Assembly (NCBI GenBank): GCA_021767845.1
Contig: JAASSQ010000117.1
Location: 1 to 8,840 of the forward strand
Reading direction: 5' to 3'
Length of the DNA: 8,840 nt
Origin: Roseovarius sp.
GTDB taxonomy: Bacteria > Pseudomonadota > Alphaproteobacteria > Rhodobacterales > Rhodobacteraceae
The position numbers and the translations under genes are program-made. The notes beneath the pieces are model-generated. The model made no database searches. It was not told the origin of the DNA and saw only the letters and a list, made by a program, of their open reading frames with translations. Shown piece by piece: positions 1 to 5,471 of the stretch; position 1 is the first letter of the stretch, and each line of letters starts with the position of its first letter.

Positions 1-548
1 AATTCTGCGACCGGCACCGGCAGGTTCTCCGGCGCGGGGCCTTTGCGGATCCGGCCCGACGTATCGTAATGCGACCCGTGGCAGGGGCAGAACCAGCCGC
101 CGACGCCGCCTTCCAGCGCATAGTCGCCGGCATTGCCAAGCGGCACGCAGCCAAGGTGGGTGCAGACCCCCATCTGGACCAGCCACTCGCCGTTCTCGTC
201 CATCGCGCGGTTCTCGTCGGTCGCGGGCGGCGCGCCGTCCAGGTTGTCGTTGCGGGCGATCCGGTCGGGCAGGTCCGACACATCGACCGACCGCGCATCC
301 TCGATCTCGGCGGCGGTGCGGCGGCGGATGAAGACCGGCTTGCCCAGCCATTTCACCGTGATCTGCGAGCCTTCGGAGACGCCCGACACATCCACCCGGA
401 TCGAGCTCAGCGCCTGGACATCGGCCGACGGGTTCATCTGGTCCACCAGCGGCCAGATCGCTGCGCCCGCGGTGACGGCCCCCGCGCTTGCGGTTGCATA
501 ATACAGGAAGTCTCTGCGGGTGCCTTCGTGTTCTTCTGCGTGGGACAC
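1..548 (-). CDS. petA: Ubiquinol-cytochrome c reductase iron-sulfur (Rieske) subunit, partial at C-terminus
   Basis: Rieske [2Fe-2S] subunit of the cytochrome bc1 complex, which passes electrons from ubiquinol to cytochrome c1 on the periplasmic side of the inner membrane. The first 182 residues are present; the reading frame runs off the left edge, probably under ten codons before the stop. Near the N-terminus a twin-arginine motif (TRRDFLYY) precedes a hydrophobic segment, as expected for a Tat-exported protein held by an uncleaved signal anchor. The cluster-binding motifs are intact: C129-T-H131-L-G-C134 and C154-P-C156-H157-G-S, in the order expected for the ligands and the disulfide. I chose the GTG start at 548 because GGAG lies 8 nt upstream and the protein then begins VSHAEEHEGTRRDF, matching Rhodobacter PetA. 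In-frame GTG codons further upstream lack support. petB and petC would be expected just outside the window. Recognition is firm; only the exact start is uncertain. Confidence 0.97.
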   Translation of the reverse strand, partial: MSHAEEHEGTRRDFLYYATASAGAVTAGAAIWPLVDQMNPSADVQALSSIRVDVSGVSEGSQITVKWLGKPVFIRRRTAAEIEDARSVDVSDLPDRIARNDNLDGAPPATDENRAMDENGEWLVQMGVCTHLGCVPLGNAGDYALEGGVGGWFCPCHGSHYDTSGRIRKGPAPENLPVPVAE

Positions 549-625
549 GGGGTCTACTCCATTTTCATAGCCGGTCACGGTCTCCACACCCGTCCGCGGG
601 ACGGAATCCCGGAGACCCGTTCGGA

Positions 626-639
626 CCGCTATTTAGCGG
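626..639. repeat. Perfect 6-bp inverted repeat in the petA/barrel-gene divergent spacer
   Basis: CCGCTA and TAGCGG are separated by TT. It is the only AT-containing palindrome I see in this GC-rich spacer and lies about 80 bp upstream of the petA start. It overlaps a weak candidate -10 for petA on the minus strand (TAAATA, preceded at 17 bp by TGGACT). It could be an operator or chance; no regulator can be named. Confidence 0.3.
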
Positions 640-703
640 GGCGGGGCTAGGCAGTCCAGTGTCCAATTGGCCACGATCCGGTCGGAGCGCGGAAGTGTCG
701 CGC

Positions 704-730
704 TTGAGGACGACGGGCCTTGGGTGTAAT
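704..730 (+). promoter_or_regulatory. Candidate promoter of the outer-membrane protein gene
   Basis: TTGAGG (704-709) and TGTAAT (725-730) resemble -35 and -10 boxes, but the spacer is only 15 bp, shorter than optimal. Transcription would begin near 737, giving a leader of about 35 nt before the ATG at 772. The match is by eye only. Confidence 0.3.
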
Positions 731-771
731 TGGGAGGCAGCACATGCATTCCGCAACCGAAAGCCCTCGCC

Positions 772-1458
772 ATGAACACCAGGATCGCAGCCGCCACCCT
801 GCTGGCCGCCAGCAGCCTTGCCGCCCCCGCAGCGGCGGAAATGGAACTCAGCTTCTACCTCGGCACGCAGGGCGTGGACGGCAGCACCGCCTCGGGCACC
901 CTGCCCGGCGGCGTGCCGGTCAGCCGCTCGATGGACTGGGACGGCAAGCCGTTCGAAGCACCGTTCTACTATGGCGGCCGCGCGATCTGGTGGCTGGACA
1001 ACGGCGTGGGCTTCGGCGTCGAGGGCACCCACACCAAGGCCTATGCCTCCTCCGCCGACCTGGCCGCGCTCGGGCTCAGCCGGTTCGAGCTGTCGGACGG
1101 CCACAACATCTTCACCGCCAACGTGATGAAGCGGTGGGAAGGCGGCTTCGGCAAAATGGCCCCGCAACTCACGCCCTATGTCGGCGGCGGCATCGGCGTG
1201 GCGATCCCGCATGTGGATGCGCAGCTCGTCGGCTCGCCGGTCCGCACCTACGACTATGAATCCACCGGCACCGCCCTGCGCGCGCTGGCAGGGGTCAAGT
1301 ATGACTTCACCGAAAGCTGGGCGGTCTTCGGCGAATATCAGGCCACATGGTCCGACAACGACATCACGATCGACGCCCTGCCCGGCCAGCTGCCCGGCAA
1401 GATCAGCACCGAGATCGTGACCCACGCCTTCAACGTCGGCATCAGCTACAGCTTCTGA
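772..1458 (+). CDS. Small outer-membrane beta-barrel protein, possibly lipid A oxidase (LpxQ)-like
   Basis: A 228-residue exported protein. Residues 1-22 form a classic Sec signal peptide (MNTRIAAATLLAAS, then an Ala-rich stretch ending AAA before Glu23). The mature part is rich in alternating aromatic/polar stretches separated by Gly- and Asp-rich turns, and it ends in ISYSF; a terminal Phe is the usual Bam recognition signal of outer-membrane barrels. Length and pattern fit an 8- to 10-strand barrel. From memory, the start of the mature protein (ELSFYLGTQ, later WDGKPFEAPFYYGGRAIWW) resembles proteins annotated in Rhodobacteraceae as lipid A oxidase, the enzyme that converts lipid A glucosamine to 2-aminogluconate; I cannot verify this, and 'outer membrane beta-barrel protein' is the safe name. 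The ATG at 772 is preferred because it starts the signal peptide, although its ribosome site (GAAAG) is weak. A TTG at 730 is in frame but would add 14 residues before the signal. The gene is monocistronic by position. Confidence 0.85.
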   Translation: MNTRIAAATLLAASSLAAPAAAEMELSFYLGTQGVDGSTASGTLPGGVPVSRSMDWDGKPFEAPFYYGGRAIWWLDNGVGFGVEGTHTKAYASSADLAALGLSRFELSDGHNIFTANVMKRWEGGFGKMAPQLTPYVGGGIGVAIPHVDAQLVGSPVRTYDYESTGTALRALAGVKYDFTESWAVFGEYQATWSDNDITIDALPGQLPGKISTEIVTHAFNVGISYSF

Positions 1459-1490
1459 ACCCTTTTCCGAACGTCGCGGCACCGCAGGCC

Positions 1491-1509
1491 GGGAAACCGC
1501 AGGTTTTCC
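1491..1509. terminator. Possible bidirectional hairpin terminator between convergent genes
   Basis: GGGAAACC (1491-1498), a 3-nt loop, and GGTTTTCC (1502-1509) form an 8-bp stem with one G-U pair. It lies 32 nt after the barrel gene stop and 41 nt after the end of the convergent GST-like gene, the expected place for a shared terminator. No clear U-run follows on either strand, so function is uncertain. Confidence 0.35.
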
Positions 1510-1550
1510 TGCCCGGAATTCGCGCGATCACCGACGGCCCGCGTCGCCGC

Positions 1551-2156
1551 CTACCCGGTGGGTTCTGTCTCCAACATGCTGTCGCGTTGCGAAAAGACCG
1601 CGAACCAGTCGTCCAGCGCGTCGTTGCCCTTGCGCCAGCCGCGCGCGTCATGCCGGAAATCCAGATAGCCAAGGGCGCAGCCCACCGCGATCTGCCCCAT
1701 GTCCAACGGCCCGCGCAGGTGGCTCATCCAGCGCGCGTTCAGAACCGCCACCGCGCGTTCGATCTTGGTCCATTGCGCGTCCACCCAGCTGTCCAGCACC
1801 GCTTCGGCCGGGCGCAGCTTGTGTTCGTAAAGCATCAGGATCGCCGCCTCCATGATCCCGTCGGCCGTGGCTTCCAGCGTCAGGGTCTCCCAAAGCCGCC
1901 CCTCGGGATACAGCCCCGCCTGCGCCCGCTGGTCCAGGAACCGGCAGATCACCCGGCTGTCATACAGCGTCGGCCCGTCCTCGCGCACCAAGGCCGGGAT
2001 CTTGCCCAGGGGGTTCGCACTGGCCACCTCGGGCGCCGTGTCGAACGGGCTGGTGGGGGCATCGATGATCTCCAGCGCGTCCCGCTGGCCGGTCTCGTGC
2101 AGCAGGACGTGAACCTTGCGCACGAAGGGCGACGTTCCCGATGAGATCAGTTGCAT
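1551..2156 (-). CDS. Glutathione S-transferase family protein
   Basis: A cytosolic two-domain GST-like protein of 201 residues, the normal family length. The thioredoxin-like N-terminal domain (about 1-78) shows S9-P-F-V-R-K-V, where Ser9 or Thr8 is the probable glutathione-activating hydroxyl. It also has NPLGKIPAL (48-56) with the cis-proline Pro54, and D66-S67-R-V-I, which binds the glutathione gamma-glutamyl group. The helical C-terminal domain follows, with a WxxG-free but otherwise typical hydrophobic pattern ending near FAVFSQRDSMLE. The overall look resembles the YibF/alphaproteobacterial small GST group. The start at 2156 is supported by AGGAGG about 7 nt upstream. It is transcribed in the same direction as mtaB but 210 bp away, so it probably has its own promoter; that spacer carries the GTACG repeats. 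Natural substrate is unknown; a role in conjugating or reducing electrophilic compounds is inference from the family. Confidence 0.9.
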   Translation of the reverse strand: MQLISSGTSPFVRKVHVLLHETGQRDALEIIDAPTSPFDTAPEVASANPLGKIPALVREDGPTLYDSRVICRFLDQRAQAGLYPEGRLWETLTLEATADGIMEAAILMLYEHKLRPAEAVLDSWVDAQWTKIERAVAVLNARWMSHLRGPLDMGQIAVGCALGYLDFRHDARGWRKGNDALDDWFAVFSQRDSMLETEPTG

Positions 2157-2291
2157 GGGCGGGCCTCCTCCTGTCTGCCGATTGCCAGACTAGGCAGCCC
2201 GCGCGCGGTTGGCCAGCCTCACCTGCGACCGGCCCCTCGCCCGGCCCGGATCGGCCCGTTTCAGGGGCGGGCGATGCCTGCGGGGTGGAGT

Positions 2292-2366
2292 TTTGTACGA
2301 AACTTTCCCCACGGCGGGTCAGGTTTGTACGAAACCGGAAGGTAAAATGTACGGTTGGTACGTTTT
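2292..2366. promoter_or_regulatory. Cluster of four GTACG-centred repeats upstream of the GST-like gene
   Basis: The 12-mer TTTGTACGAAAC occurs twice, at 2292-2303 and 2324-2335, exactly 32 bp apart (about three helical turns). Each copy is an imperfect inverted repeat (GTTT...AAAC). Two further GTACG cores begin at 2349 and 2358. The last two form the arms of an imperfect inverted repeat, AAAATGTAC (2344-2352) and GTACGTTTT (2358-2366), directly after the mtaB stop codon. The block is more AT-rich than its surroundings. No gene starts rightward here; the only start nearby is the GST-like gene, 136-210 bp downstream on the minus strand. It reads as a multi-site operator, or less likely a structured mtaB 3' end. 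I do not recognise the regulator. Confidence 0.5.
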
Positions 2367-3626
2367 TCAGGCCGCGCGAAGTTGCTGACCAAGGGTGCCG
2401 GTGATCGTGGCCGTCACGATCTGCCCCTCGGGTTGTTCGCTGTCGAAGGCGACCTCGGTGAATTGCTCGGTCCGACCCATCAGCGGGTTTTCCATCAAGA
2501 TATGGTGGGTGCGCCCCTGCTGCTCGGCAAGATGCTGCGCCACGCGGCGTGCGCCCTCCGCGCGCAGCCGCGCCGCGCGCTCCTTGATGTCACGGCCATG
2601 CACCTGCGGCATCCGCGCCGCCGGCGTGCCCGGCCGCGGACTGTAGGGAAAGACGTGCAGCCATGTCAGCCCACATTCTTCCACCAATTTCAATGAGTTG
2701 GCAAAGGCCGCCTCGGTCTCGGTCGGGAACCCGGCAATGATGTCCGCCCCGAATGTCATGTCCGGCCTGAGCCGCCTCGCCTCCTCCGCAAACCGAATCG
2801 CATCCTCCCGCAGATGCCGCCGCTTCATGCGCTTCAGAATCAGGTCGTCCCCATGTTGCAGGCTCAGGTGAAGATGCGGCATCAGGCGCGGCTCGGTCGC
2901 GATCGCCTGCATCAGATTGTCGTCTACCTCTATGGAATCAATGGAAGAAATCCGCAGGCGGGGCAGGTCCGGCACCAGCTTGAGGATGCGCATCACCAGG
3001 TCGCCCAGCTTCGGCTCCGCCGGCAGATCGGCCCCCCAACTGGTCAGGTCCACTCCGGTCAAAACCACCTCGTTATAGCCCCGATCGACCAGCCGCTTGA
3101 TCTGATCCACCACCACACCGGCCGGCACCGACCGCGAATTACCCCGACCATAGGGAATGATGCAAAAGGTGCACCGGTGGTCGCACCCGTTCTGAACCTG
3201 CACATAAGCGCGCGACCTTGTGCCGAACCCGTCGATCAGGTGGCCCGCCGTCTCGGTCACAGACATGATGTCATCGACCTGGCAAGCCTCTGTTTTCCCG
3301 ATGAAATCCGCGGCCATCCCCGTCCAGGTTCCGGGCTGCATCTTCTCGGTATTACCAATGACCGCATCGACCTCGTCCATGGCGGTGAAGGTCTCGGGCT
3401 CGGTCTGCGCCGCGCAGCCCGTCACGATCAGGCGCGCTTGCGGGTTCTCGCGCCGCAGGCGGCGGATTTCCTGACGGGCCTTGCGGACCGCCTCGGCCGT
3501 GACCGCGCAAGTGTTTACGATCACGGCATTTTCCAGCCCCGCTTGTTGGCTGAGCTCTTTCATCGCCTCGGTTTCATAGGCGTTCAGCCGACACCCGAGC
3601 GTGGCAAATTTCGGCGGCTGCGTCAT
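2367..3626 (-). CDS. mtaB: tRNA t6A37 methylthiotransferase, MtaB family
   Basis: A radical-SAM enzyme of 419 residues that adds a methylthio group at C2 of N6-threonylcarbamoyladenosine 37 (t6A to ms2t6A) in tRNAs reading ANN codons. The N-terminal MTTase domain has the three cysteines of the auxiliary [4Fe-4S] cluster: C12 in FATLGCRLNAYETE, C40 in VNTCAVT and C71 in VTGCAAQTE. The radical-SAM motif C148-DHR-C152-TF-C155, followed by PYGRGNSRS, binds the second cluster and SAM. A C-terminal TRAM domain (about 365-415) should contact tRNA. The LGCRLN N-terminus and CxxxCxxC spacing fit MtaB rather than MiaB or RimO. The start at 3626 is chosen because its ATG overlaps the dapF stop (ATGA), indicating translational coupling; the open frame extends 29 codons further upstream inside dapF, but that extension is unlike the family. 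A tRNA-Lys(UUU) gene lies just beyond dapF. Confidence 0.93.
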   Translation of the reverse strand: MTQPPKFATLGCRLNAYETEAMKELSQQAGLENAVIVNTCAVTAEAVRKARQEIRRLRRENPQARLIVTGCAAQTEPETFTAMDEVDAVIGNTEKMQPGTWTGMAADFIGKTEACQVDDIMSVTETAGHLIDGFGTRSRAYVQVQNGCDHRCTFCIIPYGRGNSRSVPAGVVVDQIKRLVDRGYNEVVLTGVDLTSWGADLPAEPKLGDLVMRILKLVPDLPRLRISSIDSIEVDDNLMQAIATEPRLMPHLHLSLQHGDDLILKRMKRRHLREDAIRFAEEARRLRPDMTFGADIIAGFPTETEAAFANSLKLVEECGLTWLHVFPYSPRPGTPAARMPQVHGRDIKERAARLRAEGARRVAQHLAEQQGRTHHILMENPLMGRTEQFTEVAFDSEQPEGQIVTATITGTLGQQLRAA

Positions 3627-4456
3627 GTCACCGACTCCAGGAAGTCCGCCGTCAGCACCCCGTTGAACACATGCGCCGTCGGCCCCGTCATCCAGACCCC
3701 GTCCTCGCGCCACGCAACATGCAAAGTGCCTCCATCGAGGTCAATCCGCACATCGCGCCCCGTCAGCCCCCGCCGCACCGCCGCAACCGCCGTGGCGCAG
3801 GAGGATGACCCGGAAGCCAGCGTGACGCCGACACCCCGCTCCCACACCCGCATACGCAGGTGATCGGGGCCGATGACACTGGCAACCTGCACGTTGGTGC
3901 GCTCGGGGAAAAGCGGATGATGCTCGTAACGCGCGCCGAATTGTTCCAGTGGCACCGCTTCGGCATCCTCGACAAAGAAGGTGCAGTGCGGGTTGCCCAT
4001 GCCGGTCGCCGTGGGTGCGCCTTCGATCGGCAACTCAAGGGTCTCCATCGCCTCGGCCAGCGGAATTTCGTCCCACTGGATCTGCGGCGGCCCCATATTG
4101 ACCGAGGTCAGCCCCTCGCCGGCATCCGCGGCAAAAAGATCACCGCGACCGGTGGTCAGGTGCAGCCTGTCGCGGCCGCTCTCGTCCATCAGATACCGGG
4201 CAATGCAGCGCGTGGCGTTGCCGCAGGCCGCCGAGGTCGTGCCATCCGCATTGTAGAAGGTCAGATGCGCATCAGCCGGCCCTTCGGAGATAACCGCCAA
4301 CTGATCGAACCCGATCCCGCGCCGGCGATCCCCAAGCGCCACGACAAGGGCCGCAGGCAGGTCCACCGCCCGCGCACGCGCGTCGATCACGACGAAGTCG
4401 TTTCCCAGCCCGTGCATCTTCATGAAGGGCAAGCCCATGTCGGTTCGCGTGTCCAT
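3623..4456 (-). CDS. dapF: Diaminopimelate epimerase
   Basis: Cytosolic, cofactor-independent epimerase that converts LL-diaminopimelate to meso-diaminopimelate, the precursor of both peptidoglycan cross-links and lysine. The 277-residue product has the family's length. It opens with PFMKMHGLGNDFVVID and has the two active-site cysteines of the thiol/thiolate pair: Cys78 in ACGNATRC and Cys220 in ASGSSSCATAV. The substrate-binding GNPHC (His157) and PERTNV are present. In enterobacterial enzymes the second motif reads GET; here the Glu position is Val211, a change I believe is common in alphaproteobacteria. The start at 4456 (MDTRTDMGLPF) is uncertain: no strong ribosome site precedes it, and the ATG at 4438 (MGLPFMKMHG) is an equally reasonable choice. 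It is the first gene of a two-gene unit with mtaB, joined by a 4-nt overlap. Confidence 0.95.
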   Translation of the reverse strand: MDTRTDMGLPFMKMHGLGNDFVVIDARARAVDLPAALVVALGDRRRGIGFDQLAVISEGPADAHLTFYNADGTTSAACGNATRCIARYLMDESGRDRLHLTTGRGDLFAADAGEGLTSVNMGPPQIQWDEIPLAEAMETLELPIEGAPTATGMGNPHCTFFVEDAEAVPLEQFGARYEHHPLFPERTNVQVASVIGPDHLRMRVWERGVGVTLASGSSSCATAVAAVRRGLTGRDVRIDLDGGTLHVAWREDGVWMTGPTAHVFNGVLTADFLESVT

Positions 4457-4486
4457 GGCCGCGCATATAAACCCCGTGCCGGACCG

Positions 4487-4515
4487 AATCCAGCACCGCA
4501 CGAAAAAACCGTCAA
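4487..4515 (-). promoter_or_regulatory. Candidate dapF-mtaB promoter
   Basis: On the minus strand TTGACG (4515-4510) is followed after exactly 17 bp by TGGATT (4492-4487). The -35 is near consensus; the -10 is weak (3 of 6). Transcription would start near 4480, giving a leader of about 25 nt to the start at 4456. A second AT-rich stretch, TTTATATG, lies closer to the gene and could hold an alternative -10. Confidence 0.4.
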
Positions 4516-4523
4516 TTTCGGGG

Positions 4524-4552
4524 TTGACCCTCTGCCCGCCTCTTTCTAGATA
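4524..4552 (+). promoter_or_regulatory. Promoter of the tRNA-Lys gene
   Basis: TTGACC (4524-4529), a 17-bp spacer and TAGATA (4547-4552) make a good sigma70-type promoter. The predicted start site near 4559 is about 5 nt before the mature tRNA end, which suits a short precursor leader. Its -35 is only 8 bp from the -35 of the divergent dapF candidate promoter. Confidence 0.65.
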
Positions 4553-4554
4553 GG

Positions 4555-4661
4555 CCGCCTAGTGGGCCGTTAGCTCAGTTGGTAGAGCAACTGACTTTTA
4601 ATCAGTGGGTCGCAGGTTCGAATCCTGCACGGCTCACCACTTGCAGACCTTGACTAGGCGG
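4555..4661. repeat. Perfect 9-bp inverted repeat bracketing the tRNA-Lys gene
   Basis: CCGCCTAGT at 4555-4563 ends on the base before the mature tRNA. Its exact reverse complement, ACTAGGCGG, lies at 4653-4661, 13 nt after the encoded CCA. The right arm is followed by ACTTTTG, a short T-run. If transcribed in full, the two arms would close a helix around the whole pre-tRNA; with the predicted start near 4559 only about five pairs would form in RNA. Confidence 0.5.
4564..4639 (+). tRNA. tRNA-Lys (anticodon UUU)
   Basis: The 76-nt sequence folds as a full cloverleaf. The acceptor stem is GGGCCGT (4564-4570) with ACGGCTC (4629-4635), including one G-U pair. The D stem is GCTC/GAGC. The anticodon stem is ACTGA (4590-4594) with TCAGT (4602-4606), and loop CTTTTAA places TTT at 4597-4599. 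The T arm is GCAGG-TTCGAAT-CCTGC. Discriminator A4636 is followed by an encoded CCA. Base 37 is A4600, the site carrying t6A or ms2t6A in this tRNA. It is divergent from dapF-mtaB. Confidence 0.98.
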
Positions 4662-4703
4662 ACTTTTGCGGGCTTTGCCGGGTCGTGCCCTGTGCGAAGC
4701 GCG

Positions 4704-5471
4704 TCAAGCCCGTTCGAGCCGGAAGCGCACGTCGCCCACCCCCTCGATCCGGCCTTCCACGTCGAGCCCCGGCTTGACCCAGGGCAAGCCGTTGAGCGAT
4801 CCGGTGATGACGACCTGATCGGGCTGCCAGCCCCCGCAATGGTCTCCGACGGACAAGGCGAATCGCTTCAGGGTCTCGAACGCGTCGCCACCGGGAACCG
4901 CGCCTTCCCCATCCAGCAAAACGGCGGCTCCGGCCGTCAGCCCCCCGCGGGCGCGCGTCACGTCAATGTCCCGCCAATCGCTGACGGCCTGTCCAAGCAC
5001 GACCGCGCCGTTCACCTGGTTGTCCGCCATCTTCAGATTGGCGTCTGCCGATCCCGGATCGATCAGGCGGGAGTGAACGATCTCGATCGCGGGCAACAGC
5101 TCGATCGCACCGCGCAGCCGCGCGGCGAAGTCCGGCGCGTCGGGGTTTGGCAAGGCGGTCTTGAGGCGAAAGGCAAATTCCAGTTCAATCCCTGCCGCGT
5201 CACCGCCCGGCACCTCGATCCGAGAGCCCGGCCCGGCAATATCAGCCTGGTAAATCGGCGCCATGACGATCGGCGCACCGGGCGGGCAGGCCACCTTGAA
5301 GCCGCCGACCGGGCCATGGATGGCGGCCATTCTTTCTTGCACGTCGAAGGCCTCGGCGCGGCTCAAACCCGCTCCGACCGACACAGGCACCTTCGGGCCG
5401 CCACGCCGGGCCGCATCGAGCAGGCGGACCAGTCCCGCAACCTTTGCATCGCCGGGTCCGCCAATACTCAT
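4704..5471 (-). CDS. 2-keto-4-pentenoate hydratase-like protein (MhpD/fumarylacetoacetate hydrolase superfamily)
   Basis: A 255-residue protein of the MhpD-like hydratase/decarboxylase group, close to that group's usual size. These enzymes add water to 2-hydroxy-2,4-dienoates (or decarboxylate 2-oxo acids) with a divalent metal. Residues corresponding to the metal ligands are visible: E96 and E98 in GIELEFAF and E130 in PAIEIVHSR. K59 in GGFKVAC matches the conserved lysine of GYKIG in MhpD, and the C-terminal VITGSLNG matches the usual TG(S/T)xxG strand. An active enzyme is therefore plausible. Its ATG overlaps the stop of the CoA-transferase gene (ATGA), so it is the last gene of the TRAP/crotonase/CoA-transferase operon and ends 64 nt from the convergent tRNA-Lys. 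Classical members act on free acids, not CoA esters, which is unexpected beside a CoA-transferase. The exact substrate cannot be read from sequence; another fumarylacetoacetate hydrolase-superfamily activity is possible. Confidence 0.85.
   Translation of the reverse strand: MSIGGPGDAKVAGLVRLLDAARRGGPKVPVSVGAGLSRAEAFDVQERMAAIHGPVGGFKVACPPGAPIVMAPIYQADIAGPGSRIEVPGGDAAGIELEFAFRLKTALPNPDAPDFAARLRGAIELLPAIEIVHSRLIDPGSADANLKMADNQVNGAVVLGQAVSDWRDIDVTRARGGLTAGAAVLLDGEGAVPGGDAFETLKRFALSVGDHCGGWQPDQVVITGSLNGLPWVKPGLDVEGRIEGVGDVRFRLERA

Noticed and set aside
565..1482. 305-codon open frame on the minus strand
   Set aside because: It is antisense to the barrel gene, which has a clear signal peptide and barrel pattern. 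Its His/Arg/Gly-rich product matches no family I know.
2151..2345. Small plus-strand frame in the GST upstream spacer (64 codons)
   Set aside because: It starts inside the end of the GST-like gene, has no convincing ribosome site, and overlaps the repeat cluster; nothing in the product looks protein-like.
3627..3713. 29-codon N-terminal extension of mtaB
   Set aside because: The extension lies within dapF, is Gly/Asp-rich and unlike the family; the internal ATG with an ATGA overlap is the natural start.
2814..3863. 349-codon open frame on the plus strand
   Set aside because: It lies entirely antisense to mtaB and dapF, shows low-complexity His/Arg/Gln-rich composition and no recognisable domain. 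It is a typical GC-rich shadow frame.
4621..4661. tRNA-Lys 3' end as a phage or island attachment site
   Set aside because: There is no integrase, no second copy of the tRNA 3' end and no change in gene content nearby; the neighbours are ordinary chromosomal genes.
4640..4703. Intrinsic terminator between tRNA-Lys and the hydratase gene
   Set aside because: I found only short, weak hairpins (3-4 bp) in this convergent spacer apart from the leader-trailer repeat; not enough to call a terminator.
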